This document shows positions 42,401 to 54,480 of a stretch of DNA of 64,000 nt, piece after piece (position 1 is the first letter of the stretch; every line of letters begins with the position of its first letter). The stretch covers positions 1 to 64,000 of the forward strand of contig JBLDXI010000020.1 in the NCBI GenBank assembly GCA_047495785.1, given 5' to 3'. The notes beneath the pieces were generated by a model. The model was not told the origin of the DNA and made no database searches. It was given only the letters and a program-made list of their open reading frames with translations. The stretch comes from Lepidodermella squamata (lineage: Eukaryota; Gastrotricha). Both the position numbers and the translations under genes were made by a program.

Positions 42401-43106
42401 GCACAGACAGACAAGTTTAGATAGTATGAATATTGTACCATGAGACACGCAAATTGAAGCAAGGGTTTACCTAGCAAATAACGAGACTTTCTTCAATGCT
42501 CTTTGATGACACCCATTTTACGTAACATCGAGACGAAATGAGTAACGAGTGACAACAAAACATGGAGCCCTCTATATGCAAGTCACGTGTCTCTTATTGG
42601 CGCACTCAGCTGTATAGGCTTCGCGGACTCAGATCATAAGTGGCAATCCAAGACTAGGATAGGATGTATAGGTAAAAGCCTCAAAACAAGCAGGCTGATA
42701 TTTTTGTATCCTTTCAAGAGTTAGGTATATACTTATGGAGATTCAGAATCTAAGAAGAGAAAATTCGGTATGCCAAGAGTCTCGACATGCCCATAGTTAT
42801 AATCAATAAAATTGCCCATGAATTTGCCCATAAATTAGCAATCATCTAGGTACTTAGATGATTGATAAAAATATTGATCATATTATGTAAGAGAAAAAAA
42901 TGACAAGATTCATCTGACTTGGTAGCACATGAAATTGTTTTTCGCGTGAGATAAAGTACAAAAGGCGCGGTATCAAATTAGGATGAATTGTGAACGTGAA
43001 ATTCCTGAAGTGGCTAATGACAAATGACAAGACCAGAGTTTTATCGCTTATCACTAATGTAAAAAAATCAATCAGGCGATTCGAGAATCGTTGTTGAAGT
43101 CAGCTT
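39046..43106. other. Intergenic, no gene seen
   Basis: An (AT)n run at about 39427-39456; otherwise AT-rich sequence without supported ORFs. Confidence 0.45.
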
Positions 43107-44185
43107 TTAAAACACTTCATAGTGTTCCTGCCTCCGGCATACCAAGCATGAAACAGCTATCAATGCGATGACCTGGATGAACGCAAAAGCGAGGCCAACT
43201 CCCTGGAATAGCAAAAGAAAAACACACACAGTTGGGCAGCTGTGGTCAACAATTTCAAACAACGCTCACCCCAATGAGATTCAAGTTGCCGAAAAATTTA
43301 TCGTGAAGCTCTGAACTACAGCCCTTGATGTGGTGATTGAAAACAATCTTTTCGTTGCATTTTTCAGCTATTGTTAGGTTGAAACTGCAGCAACTCGGCG
43401 GGATTGACAAGTTCATAACGGCCCAATCCGAAGCATTATTGTAACCGCAGCAACCAAAGTAACTCTGAATCCTGCAATCAAATTATTTATGTCACAAGGG
43501 ATATGAACGTGGAATGAATTCGATTATACGTACCAATCGATTTCTTTAGCTACGATAGAAGAGTTGTTGTATTCTTTCATAAACTCATGAAATTCGAATT
43601 GAACAGCTTCTTCGAACTACACATGATACCAGAAATGATCTTTCGAATTAAATGTGATAACAAAATCTGCAAAACTCACCTTGGAACGGCGAGCAAGTGC
43701 AAGTGAAGCTCCGACGATTTCAAGTACAAACAAAGCTCCAGATAGGACGAAGAACACGGCAAGAGCGCACTTGCTCTCTGCGATGGATGAAAATACCATT
43801 TATCTTACATTTAATGTCAACGCCTAGAGTAACCCACCTTTCACAGCTCCGCAAATGCCGACTATTGCCAGGATCATCTAATCAATTCCACGACGAATGA
43901 ATTTTAGCATGTGTGATGCAATCAAAAGTGGTCATTTTACCAAAAAAACACCGGCAGAAATCAAAATCGAAGCAGGAACCAAAGTCATGGTATTATGCGC
44001 GAGCTGTTTCACGTTGCCTACGGAGACGAAGACTCCAACGCCAGCTGCCATGAGAATAACCGCGGCAGTCTGGCAGATGAAAAAACAACATCGTTCGCAG
44101 TGGCAGAAGAAATTAGATAAAACCTTACCAACTGCAGCAACGCAAGAAAAATAATGCACGTTTTGTAACCGCACTTGCAACTCAT
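43107..44185 (-). CDS. Tetraspanin
   Basis: Seven exons on the minus strand (44185-44129, 44069-43941, 43877-43838, 43777-43680, 43616-43534, 43471-43270, 43202-43107) with phases that fit throughout; 234 residues. The start MSCKCGYKTCIIFLALLQL gives the cytoplasmic Cys cluster and the beginning of TM1. TM2 and TM3 follow (LVPASILISAGVFL, AVFFVLSGALFVLEIVGASLA). The large extracellular loop carries the diagnostic CCG and PPSCC motifs plus another Cys, and TM4 ends with a short Cys/Arg tail. Tetraspanins organise membrane protein complexes; the specific subfamily is not assigned. Confidence 0.93.
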
Positions 44186-44488
44186 TTTTTATATAACAAA
44201 TCTAAATCCTAATCTCATCGAGGGCAGAAATTGATGAAGTTCTGATGCATTTTAAAAATTTTAAAGAAAATATTCGCGAGGATTTTAAATGTTGTTTACA
44301 TTTGCAGATCTGTGCAAGCGAACTGTCGGCCTTGCAATTACTAGACCTAGGCTAGCCGAACTCTAGATTTGTCGCGATGCTGTAGTCCGCAAAAATTACG
44401 GACGAGACGCGGGCTGCCGACATTCCTAGACTGTTGAAAACTTATTTCAAGTTCATATGCTCGAGAGGTTTTCTCTCCATTGATGGAT
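44186..44488. other. 5' flank of the tetraspanin gene
   Basis: No feature seen. Confidence 0.4.
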
Positions 44489-45120
44489 GCGATCGAACCG
44501 TTTCAGATTCCAGACGCTATGAAATGCTTCCCAAGCAACTGCTTCCCAATCACTGCTCTAGAAGCAAAGTGCTTCCCAAGCAGGTAAATAAACATGGCGT
44601 AACAATCACTGCTTCAGAAGCAGTTGCTTCCAAAGCAAATGCTTCCCAAGCAGAGTTTCGCGACTTTTCACCGCTGAGCCACAAAAGTAATAAGTAATAG
44701 GAAATCGCAAGTAAAGCCGAAAATTGGATTGTTAAATTCTGAGCTAATGCTTCTCGATCAAACTCATCCTTCGCCCTGGGTCCTAGCCGCCCCCCATTCA
44801 GATGTGAAATAAAACATATTTTTCATTAGCTTTTTATGTTACCGTTGAATTCCTTGATCGATCGGTTGATTGATCATGCAACGGATCCTTGCTCCGTGTG
44901 GCCTACAACCCGCGGTAACAGGGCTAAATAGTGAATTTCTTAAAAATTCAGCTTGCTTGAAAAGTAGTGCTTCCCAATCAATTGCTTGGGAATCAGTTGA
45001 TTGGGAAGCAATGCTTGAGGCGCAGTGCTCTGTAAGCGTGCTGCTTGGGAAGCAGTTGCTTTGGAAGCAATTGCTTGGGTAGCATTTCATAGCGTCTGGA
45101 ATCTGAAACGGCGCGATCGA
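44489..45120. mobile_element. Fold-back element made of short palindromes
   Basis: Terminal inverted repeats of about 48 bases (44491-44538 and 45071-45118, sharing TTTCAGATTCCAGACGCTA). Inside both ends are chains of 13-15-base palindromes such as TGCTTCCCAAGCA, TTGCTTCCAAAGCAA and TGCTTCAGAAGCA. No ORF, so a nonautonomous fold-back or MITE-like element. No target duplication was recognised. Confidence 0.75.
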
Positions 45121-45655
45121 GAGAACTTGTAAGAAGACTATGGATGTTCGCTCAAAACCCGCTCAAAAAATTTCAGCGGGACTAGTCACAAAATTACACA
45201 AATACCTTGAAACGTGAATAAAACGGTACTTCTTCTGTATAAGCTCTTGTTCTCAGACCTGGAGGCAATCGCTCAGGCAATCGCAACTAAATACGCAAAC
45301 CACAGGCTACTTGTCGCTCATCGACCTCGCGACGCCGTCTCCGACTATTTCTTAAAAAGCCAGCCCATCGAACTTGCGAGGATTCTGCTTTAAACTCTCC
45401 CGATTTCCATTCGGGCGAAGCGAGCATGTCCGAGCGAAATTCGGACAAAAGATTTCAGTTTTATTGCTATTGCTATTGCTATTTGTTCACTTTCAACAAT
45501 TATGAAAGGACCGACGATATAGCGCGACACATATCCACCAGATATTTTATTATTTATGCAAATTGCAAAATTAATTTTTAAAACTCTAAAAATATTAGAA
45601 TTTGAATCTTTTAAAGTATTCTTCGATATTTGTTTGCCGCGTGACTTCAGCCCCA

Positions 45656-45790
45656 ACTTTCTTCTTGATCTTTTCTCATCTTCGGCATGTCCATCTCGAT
45701 AATCGTTGTACGCGTTAGTGCGCTGGAGCAGCGTTGTCGCCTGCCCAGTCCACCCTCGCATTTGCAAGCCGTCCAGTGCCGGTATGTTGA
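45656..45790 (+). repeat. 135-base direct repeat flanking the LINE, left copy
   Basis: Identical to 50496-50630 as far as I can compare. The two copies bracket the LINE exactly, so this is probably an exceptionally long target-site duplication. Confidence 0.9.
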
Positions 45791-45908
45791 GTCGCGATTC
45801 TGCGTCACAGATTATGGAGATTCGCGTGTCAACGAGCTACTTCTACCATTCAGCCGCTTTGCCGACAACAAAAAGATCGGTCTAAACGTGAAAGAGGTCG
45901 CTGTCCGA

Positions 45909-46940
45909 ATGGGCAAGGCCGAAGAAGCGATCGAAAACCTACCTTTCTCGATGATGCAAGCGTTTAATCACCTCATCACGAAAAAAGTTGGTCAGATTCT
46001 GGAAGAACGGCTACCAGGCATGATATCAGACTTGAGGCGAGAAGGTGGTCTTTTAGATCCCTCACAGGACACCAACCCGTTCCCAGAAGAGCGCCTCATT
46101 GCGCTGAAAGCCGATCTTCACAATGTTGCACAGACGGCCGCCAGCGAAACACACGAGTTGCTCGAATCGCAGATCGCCGGACTGAACAACCAAATCAAGG
46201 AATGCAAAGGGTTGATCGAACAGCTGAGGAGAGAAGATCAAATAACGCTCAGCCAGGGCGTTGACATGCTGGACGGTACTGAACCGGGCCGGCGTTCCTA
46301 CTCCGACGTGACTCGACTTGCTAGCGAGTTGGAATGTATGAAGCGAGATATTAACGCGACGATGGTCGAAAACATGAAGGCGAAGGCTAATTTCGAAAAA
46401 GACAGCCACAAGGGTTCGTATGTTCTGACAGGCATCCCTGAAGCAAAAGGCGAGACAGGCGACCAACTGCTGAACTGCATCTTGAACGCTGTGAAATCGC
46501 TACACCAGCCAGATGTTGGATCCGCCATCAGACAGGGAAGACCGTCCCCAGCAGCCCGGCCGATTCTATTCCAGCTGACGGAAGAGGGCCACGATAAGAT
46601 GAAACGGAAGCTTAAAGACGTACAAGCCCAGCTCCCAGCTGGGGCTCGCATCAGACCCTGGCTCTCCTTTGATCTACATCGACGAGAACAAGAGCTCAAA
46701 ATCCGAGGACGAACGATGAAATCCGCCGGGCTGGTAGACTACTTCCAGATTCGAGGTGGCTTGCTGAGAGGCATCAAGAACATCGAGACTGTTAGTCGGA
46801 TCGAGGCTCATTACGAGGGAGCATTCTTGAAAGTCAACGAGGTGACAGCGTCTGACTGGGAAAAGTTCGACAAAAGGTTCCCCGAAGTATCACCCCTTCG
46901 TGTTCGTGCTCCGAATCAAGCGGCTGGCGGGCAGCATTAG
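45909..46940 (+). CDS. LINE ORF1 protein
   Basis: 344 residues from the ATG at 45909; the frame is open further upstream into the flanking repeat, so that extension is not element-encoded throughout. The N-terminal half is predicted coiled coil (heptad-like Leu/Ile with many Glu/Lys). The C-terminal half has VLTGIPEAKGE, IRQGRPSPAARPILF and RRREQELKIRGR-type stretches in the order of the RRM and C-terminal domain of L1-like ORF1 proteins. The role is RNA binding and formation of the ribonucleoprotein. Confidence 0.75.
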   Translation: MGKAEEAIENLPFSMMQAFNHLITKKVGQILEERLPGMISDLRREGGLLDPSQDTNPFPEERLIALKADLHNVAQTAASETHELLESQIAGLNNQIKECKGLIEQLRREDQITLSQGVDMLDGTEPGRRSYSDVTRLASELECMKRDINATMVENMKAKANFEKDSHKGSYVLTGIPEAKGETGDQLLNCILNAVKSLHQPDVGSAIRQGRPSPAARPILFQLTEEGHDKMKRKLKDVQAQLPAGARIRPWLSFDLHRREQELKIRGRTMKSAGLVDYFQIRGGLLRGIKNIETVSRIEAHYEGAFLKVNEVTASDWEKFDKRFPEVSPLRVRAPNQAAGGQH

Positions 46941-46943
46941 GTT

Positions 46944-49900
46944 TTGTTGAGCCATTTGTTAAGATTATGCTATATCAACATTAATGGATACTTCGAAAGA
47001 AAGCACGACCTAGTATTAGAGCTCACTGATCGCTGCGACATAGTCGCCATTGCTGAACTCTGGAAAGACAAGCCCTGGACGCCTCCACAAATAATTGGAT
47101 TCTCATGTATCTTTATACCCGGCCAGAAACTCACTCTGAACGGCCGATGCTCTGGCGGTTTTGCCATATACCACCGCGAGAATAGTTTTTTCAAGTTGGA
47201 TCTTCTAGAAGCCGATCAATATGTGGTCATACTCAAGCTACAGGTACCTTGCGAAGAAGCCGTAATACTAACTTTCGCCTACGCTCCACCCACGTCAATC
47301 CATCATGCGAACCCGGAAAGGCTGGAATCAATCTCTCAGGCAATTTCGCGTGCCTGCGACCGTGTCCCAGCAAACGGCGGCACAGTCGTAATGGGCGACC
47401 TTAACTCTAGAATTGGAGCGGAGCCAGACCTACCGGACGATTTAGCCGAGGAACTTGATATCCCACTGAGAAACACTATGGATAACGCCCCATCTGACAG
47501 CGCTGACAGGCTTGTGTACTTTTTAAACTCCAATGACCTGATTTTGATGAACGGTAGATTCAAACCTGATGTCACTGGCGCCTTCACTCATTTCTCCGCA
47601 CTTGGATCCTCCATGATCGACTACGGCGCTGTATCGCCGGCAATAATAAAGCGCGTTGACTCGTTCGAAGTTCGCCCCCGCTCTAACCACTCCGATCACT
47701 GCCCCGTCATAGCTAGTCTAAAATTCAGAAGAACGTCGTATAACTCTACGCGTTTAACTTTAAACAAGCAGCGTTTCGATAATCTAATCAAGCAAAGACT
47801 ACCGTTGCTAGCCCATGAATCGCATGCTGCCGACCCGGACTGGATGGCAAAGGAACTCAACAAGATCGCCGAAGCCAGCGCAAAACCTGCGCGATCAAGG
47901 GCAGCTATGGTGAAGAACATTCGTCGCATCCGATACTACCCTGGCCCACCGGTTGACATGCCTGGAAATTCGCGTCTCACTCTAACAAGAGAGGAAAGGG
48001 AAGTCCTTGAAGCTTTGAAAAGAAATCATAACAATATATGGAAATTGCGCAGGAAAGATCCCGAACCTGAGGACATTCCAGATCTGGCGATCTTCAAGGA
48101 ACACTACGCGAATCTAATGTCCCGCGGGTATACCGCCCCCGATCCGGCTCCCCAGCCACCAAGCAGTGATCCAAAAATCTTCGGCGACGGTTGGCCTGAT
48201 TCATCAGTGAAAGCTCTCCTCCAACAACGGAAACGTGGCTACTCATCTTCACTCGACCCACCTGCAACTCTGGTCCGGCTAACATCTTCGTGGAGCTGGC
48301 ACTGCCAATCTCGCCCGTTGCTTTTCAGCAGTGCGGACGTGACTGATTATGAAAAATGGCGCAAGCTCAGTGATGAACCACCGCTCAAACGGGTCACTGG
48401 CAGAACCCAGCACGATGAACTGCTCAGGCCTATTAGCGTAGAAGAAATCACCGCCTGCATCGCCGACTGTGATCTAACTTCATCGGCCGGACTCGATGGC
48501 ATTACCTACGATGACCTGAGAAGAGAAGAAACCACAATCGCGCCATTCCTAGCTGACATGTTCACAAAAATACTGGAAACAGGGAAGTACCCCAAAGGTT
48601 GGAAATCAGTTGTAATCATTCCTATCTTCAAAAAAGGTGACGCCAAGGATCCGAAAAACTACCGACCCATAGCATTGCAATCCTGTACGGCTAAGTTGTT
48701 CTCGAAGATTCTCGACTCAAGGCTGAGAAAGTGGCTTCAACAACGCAGTCCTCTCCGACGCGAGCAATTCGGTTTCCAACCCGGCACATCTGCCATCGAC
48801 GCAATTGCAGTGTTCCATGCCGCCATCGCTTACTGGACTGAACGCAACCCTGAGCTCCGCCGCAAAGTCATAGCCACGTTTGTCGACTTCAGCTCAGCGT
48901 TTGACACGGTTGACCACAAAATATTGCTGGCAAAACTCACAAAACGAGGTGTTCCAAATGAGTTTATCGGAGTAATCGAAGATATGTACGAAGGCTGCTC
49001 AGCGGTTGTGTCCTCACAAGGTATTCTCTCGGAGCCGTTCCGCACCGACAGGGGAGTCAAGCAGGGCGACCCGCTCTCACCCCTACTATTTTGCGTATAC
49101 ATAGACGAGCTACTCGACATCCTGGATCGCCTAAGTGGAACGCAAGGCCTCCCAGTAGGCTGCCACACGATTCGTGCACTGCTCTACGCCGACGATGTCG
49201 TATTTCTGGCACTATCTACAGCCGATATGAAGCGCTACCTGGCAGAACTCGAGCGGTTTTCTCTTGATAATCGATTGATGTCGACAAGACAAAGTGGATG
49301 TTGTTTTACAAGGGCGATGCCGATCCCTCCTCTAGCGGCATAACATTTCGTCTAAATAACCTCGACATCGAAAGAGTCTCCAGCTTCAAATATCTTGGCG
49401 TATGGCTCGACGAACAGCTGCTCTACAAAAAAGCTATCGCTGAGGCCAACCTGAAATTGCAACGCGCGGCCGGCACCATACCGCAGTTATTTAAGTTCTT
49501 CAACCACCTGCCTCCGTGGGCAGTTCGCGAACTTTACAACAGTTGCGTCCTATCGCAATTTGGATATGGTGCCGAGATCTGGGGCTTATTCTACCCAGCG
49601 TCCTCGCCCCCGACGCATATGCGTTTCGCAAAGAGAGCCCTGGGCTTGCACACGGCTACATCCCACCGTATGCTGCATAAAGAGTTCCCGCTTACACACC
49701 CGGAAGACCACCGAACGGCGGCTGCAATCAAATTTCTCTATCGCATGAAGAACGCCAGTTCTCTCAGTCTGCTACACCAATCGCTCCTCAACTTCGATTG
49801 GATGGGACGGAAAGCTCCTCCTAATCTGGCTGAAAGGGCTGAGAAAGCAGTTACCGATCTGAATTTAGGGAACATTTCCAACTTGCCTCCCGCACAGAGG

Positions 49901-50341
49901 AACGAACTGTTGAAAACATCACTGGAAAAGAAGCGTTTAGACGAAACGCGAGAGGGTCTCGTAACCAAGTACGGTCAACACCCCGTGCTGGCCGACGTCG
50001 ACAATGCAAACTTTGCAGAATTCTATTTTGAGATGCTTCCTCGCGAACTAGCCACCACCTTGTTGAAAATCCGCTGCAATTCCTTGTCGTCACCGCGCCA
50101 ATACTTGGGCAATTGCCATCGCTGCGCTACTACGCCGACTGACGGCAGCAGTTGGAACTACATCCGCCACCTTATCACCGACTGTCCGAACCCATCACCT
50201 GCAATCGCCAGCCTACGCCCTTCGCTCCCACCCATTTACGACGTCTACTTCGGCAACCTATTTAGCTCGAAATCAACCATCGACAGAACTAGTGAACTCA
50301 ACAAATGGCTCAACGTATTTAGGAAAATTGTAAACAAATAG
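46944..50341 (+). pseudogene. LINE ORF2: APE endonuclease and reverse transcriptase, one frameshift
   Basis: Frame 1 runs 46944-49343 and frame 2 runs 49298-50341; the switch near 49277 is a single-base lesion within an otherwise continuous protein (about 1,130 residues). The APE endonuclease shows ININGY, AELW, GDLNSRIG, MIDYG and SDHCPV. RT motifs are PIFKKGDAKDPKNYRPIAL, QFGFQPGTS, FVDFSSAFDT, VKQGDPLSPLLF, and YADDVVF. The C-terminal region has a CHRC...H...C knuckle. ORF2 begins three bases after the ORF1 stop without a good ATG, suggesting reinitiation. The clade is not assigned. Confidence 0.88.
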
Positions 50342-50495
50342 TCATTCTGATATTTTCATCAGCAGCTCGGTGAATCCCGAGTGCTAAGTAAGGTTATTTT
50401 GCTGATTTATAAATGTTGTTCCTTTTTATTTTCTATGTTTGTTAAAAATCAATTATTTCAATGGCGATTCATCAATCAACAATAAACCTGCTACT

Positions 50496-50630
50496 ACTTT
50501 CTTCTTGATCTTTTCTCATCTTCGGCATGTCCATCTCGATAATCGTTGTACGCGTTAGTGCGCTGGAGCAGCGTTGTCGCCTGCCCAGTCCACCCTCGCA
50601 TTTGCAAGCCGTCCAGTGCCGGTATGTTGA
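50496..50630 (+). repeat. 135-base direct repeat flanking the LINE, right copy
   Basis: See 45656-45790. Confidence 0.9.
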
Positions 50631-50712
50631 AAACATCGTCCGCTTCGTCCTGCCGCTGCGCGAGGACATCAGACAAAAATGCGAACAAAGTGTTCGACTT
50701 TCCCCGTCGCCG
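50496..50712 (-). CDS. Host exon apparently split by the LINE
   Basis: An acceptor at 50713 (TTTACTAG) leads into a minus-strand frame containing NTLFAFLSDVLAQRQDEADD and RTNAYNDYRDGHAEDEKRS. The last 135 bases are the repeat that recurs left of the LINE, where the frame continues past 45655 with KLGLKSRGKQISK. The simplest reading is one exon interrupted by the LINE with duplication of 135 bases. I do not recognise the family. Confidence 0.4.
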
Positions 50713-52599
50713 CTAGTAAAGTCGCCAGAACCAAGCTTCATTAATTCCATGCGATTCCATTTTTCAACATCATTATTCTATAATCGACTTACTCTCTTGT
50801 CATCTTATTTTATTCGTGCAATGTCCCTAGACGGTAAGTCTAATATTCATCTTCCAGGCGACTTTCTGGAAAGGTTTTGGATAGAGGAAGAAGAGAGAAA
50901 CGGCTCGATTTTACCATGAGAAGTACTATAGGACGCCGCGGTTCGCAGGGAATCAGAAAAATTGTGATTTTTATTGAGGTGCAAAGTCCAACTTGCTGAT
51001 GGTTTGCTCTATAAAAGTGTTAGAAGCTCATTATCTTTTAGAGTTAAATGGTGAGCGCTGCGTAAACCTGAGTGACTGTAGCAGAATTAGGAGAAGCGCA
51101 ACGAGCGCTCAAAATCTGTGCGAGTGTAGCACCACCCGGTGTTATGTAGCAAATCTGAAGTACCGTAGCAAAAATCTGAGTGAACGTAGCAAGTCGATAA
51201 AGTTATAATTAGAGATTGCTTAAAACATTTATTTAAATTATTCAAACAAAATTGAATTGGGCAATTCCATGTCAATTGGACCGACTACCCAACCCATGTT
51301 TCAGATCTTCGTGAAACATTTTTTTCGGATAGAGCTCGAAAAATTAAGGCATTTTTAGTAGGTATTTTTAGGTATTTTTATATACTCTTGCGACTTTTTT
51401 AACACATGATGTTGACACAATTAATGATTATGAATTTCTCGGAAAAAGTGGGATCTTCAACTGAGGGGGTGGGTGATTTCCATCTTTCGCCAGCCTTCGC
51501 CCTCTTCAAAACCGTTTATCGGTATTCGGTCGTTCGTGGACACAAAAAATCGACCGTGGATGCAATTTATTTATTTTTAAAATATTAAAATGTTTAATTT
51601 ATTTTATACATCGGTCAAAAAGAATCATGGGTCCAAAGAAAATCAGATCTACGGGTTACGTAATAGCTACGGTCAAATCGATAGCACCATTCGATAGCGC
51701 TTGTCGACTTTACTCATCGAATATTTAATCCCTAAACCCTATCACAAATCTATATCCATGAAAAACTTAAAAAACACATTTTTCCCATACTAAATTGCGT
51801 AGGTCTGGGCCCAAGAATTTTTTTTCTTGTAAGAAAGGGAGTGGCTGCCCCGGTATTGGTTGTAATGCTTTATACACTCCACTTGATGAGAGGTACATTT
51901 TGACACCAAAATCAACCCGATAGGAGAAAGTAAACAAATTTTTGCCCCATTATAGAACGACCGAATAGACATTGACTAAATGAAAATATTACTATTATTA
52001 TTATTTATGTACTGTTGCGACTTTTCATCCGACGCAGTCGCTCACCTGTAAAATTCAAAACGTTGAATCATCGCCAAGTCATAGCTACCTGCCTAGATAT
52101 CCACTCCTGGCCACGCTTTACCGGTGTGATTTTTATTGTTGTTGGACCTTGATGTTACAAGACCGTAGGACTCTAGTCTTGCAGAGAAAAATCGCTATGA
52201 GGAGATTTTGATACCCTTAACGACGATAAAACGAGGAATTTCGACTATTCTGCCTTAAAAAACTGCCGAACTTGGCAGGAGACAGTAGGCGGCGCAGGCG
52301 GTGGCAGGGCGTTACAGCATATTATAACAGATAAGAGCAGCCTAAATTTTGCTACATAAAACCGCAAAGCACGTTTTTACGTTAAAAACAGAAGCAGCGT
52401 GACGCCCGCCCCCATGCGTAACCATAACTGCGGGCCGCCCACCTCCTCGCAGTGCCAGTCCCGCTCTTCCTCGCTTAAGATCTCCAGATCGCTTGAGTCT
52501 CCAGCGCGCACGTCGCGCACAATCGAATGACTATAACGATGGAAGAATAGTAAAAGTTTCTATTCCTCCATGGTATAGACCATACAATCGACGGATAGA
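50713..52599. other. Intergenic, with degenerate repeats
   Basis: From 51064 to 51190 a degenerate unit of about 22 bases (AAATCTGAGTGA plus GTAGCA) recurs four or five times. No gene is supported. Confidence 0.4.
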
Positions 52600-54480
52600 G
52601 ACAATTCTCAAAAGGCTGATGATACTGCCAAGGTACGGAAATGCTTCTACGTCTTCAAGCACCTGATTGTTGATGCTGATCGGCTTCTTGTCGGTTGTCG
52701 CGATGCGCATGACCTTAGTCTTAGCGATGTTGATTTCGAGACCGATCGTTGCCGCGACTTTTTGCAGCCTCGTCGTCTCCTCCTGCAGATGTTGGGCGCA
52801 GGTTGGGCGCTGGCTGTTGTATCAACATCGGCCTTGAGCATTTCGGCCGTGATCGCATCGCATCCGGGAGCTTTCCAGTTCTTCATTGCCAGAATAGCCT
52901 CCTTGATCTCGCTGAGAGTTGGTGGTCCAGTCAAGATTTCAAGATCGACTCCTCTGGGCGATGGCTGAGCCTTGATCTCCGGCTCCGGCATGTTGAGCAC
53001 CCCGTTGAAATGCTTGACCCACCTTGCTATCTGCTCCCGCTAGGTTGTCAGCAATTTGCCCTCTTTGTTTTTGATGGGTGCCGAACTTATCGCCTCCAAG
53101 AAGCTTGATGACTTTGTACAGCTTTCTGAGGTCGTTCTTCGCACTTGCTTCTTCCGCTTCTTTCGCTAGCCCGTTCACGAACTCACCTTTGTCGTGCCGA
53201 GCGCTCCTCTTAACCTGACTGCAAACATGTTCGTAAGCGGTCTCAGCTTGCTCACGTATTTGCGGAGTCGAGGTCTTGAGTAGTTCAACTTGCAGACGTG
53301 CCCTATCCTCCATTAGCGCCCATGTTTTATCGGAGATCCAAGGCTTCTTCACTTTCTTCCTCCAGCCCAGGACCGCCTCAGCAGATTTCGTGAAGGCTCC
53401 CTTAACGAGACGCCACTTCTCTTCCACACCTTCGGCCGTGTTGAGCACGCGGGTCGCCAGTCCGTCAGCTAGACTTCGCCAGAAATTTGCCCGTACTCCT
53501 GGATCTTTCAACTTGTCAGCGTCGATTCTCTTGCAGGGTTTACCCTTCGGTGGCGCCAGCTTCAGGCGTACTGAGCCCACTAAACGCATGTGGTCACTGC
53601 CCATGTTGGCCCGACGATGGACTTTGACATCCTGAAGCGCGCTTCTCCAGCGGCGATTGACGCTGATGTGGTCGATCTGGTTCAGCGTCTTCTTGTCGTT
53701 AGACCGCCACGTGAGCTTGTGAATCTCCTTGTGCGGAAACAAGGAGCCACCAATTCGTTGGTTGCACAGAATTCGACGAAGCGCTCACCATTATCGTTTC
53801 GGGTACCCGGCGAATGTCTGCCCATACACGCTTTATAGCTGGAATTGTCTGAGCCGACATTCGCATTTAGGTCCCCCATGACCAGTAGGAGATCATGGAT
53901 AGGCACGAGACTAGTGCGCGCCTGAAGCATGTCGTAGAAGGTGTATTTTTCCTCGTCCGACGCTTCGTTGGTTGGAGCGTAGCACTGGATGATGGTGACT
54001 TTGCAGTGACGCCCCTGGAACCTAGCTACTAACAGCCGGTCGTTGACGGGTTCCCAGTCGAGTAGCGCTTGAGCGGCGACCTTCGGCAGCAGCAGCCCGA
54101 CGCCTCGGTGATGCTGACTTCCCCCAGAATAGAGGAATGCAGAGCCTTTTGCGAAACTCCTCCTCCCCATCCCACTCCATCTAACCTCACATAGCCCAAG
54201 AGCGAAAAGCCTGTAACTTTCCCTCACGTCCTCTGCTTGAGCGAGCCTCGAAGTTTCGAGCAAGGTCCGCACGTTTAGCGTCCCAAACCTCGATACGAAT
54301 TTTGCTTCAGGCAACCCGGTAGTCGTCGCTCGACCGTCCTTTCGGCTTTCGGCCGGACGAGTCAAACTGCGCCCAGAGTTTCTGGCGCCCGGAGTCACCT
54401 TCGGCGGCGAGTTTGTGTTGTTTTTGTTTGAGGTTTCGAAAACGGCAGAGTTTTTCTGCGGCTGCTTGCGGCTGCGCAAT
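52600..54480 (-). mobile_element. Decayed RTE-like LINE fragment
   Basis: Minus strand: the APE endonuclease (FGTLNVRTLLE, LCEVRWSGMG, CYAPTNEASDEEK, MGDLNANVGSD, KTLNQIDHISVNRRWR, MGSDHMRLV) is nearly complete across a frameshift near 53720. A linker and the RT N terminus (LSEIKEAILAMKNWKAPGCD) follow. The RT palm core is deleted near 52770, and it resumes at GLEINIAKTKVM and FPYLGSII before ending. The endonuclease style fits RTE-like elements. It is nonfunctional. Confidence 0.82.

Larger units (their letters stand above)
45791..50495 (+). mobile_element. Near full-length APE-type LINE with two ORFs
   Basis: About 4.7 kb between identical 135-base repeats. ORF1 and ORF2 are separated by three bases. 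ORF2 has one frameshift. There is no long poly-A; the 3' end is AT-rich (about 50450-50495). The identity of the flanking repeats implies a young insertion. Confidence 0.88.

Noticed and set aside
45687-45908. Upstream extension of LINE ORF1 beginning in the flanking repeat
   Set aside because: The first 104 bases are the duplicated host sequence, so the extension is not fully element-encoded; the first ATG within good coding sequence is at 45909.
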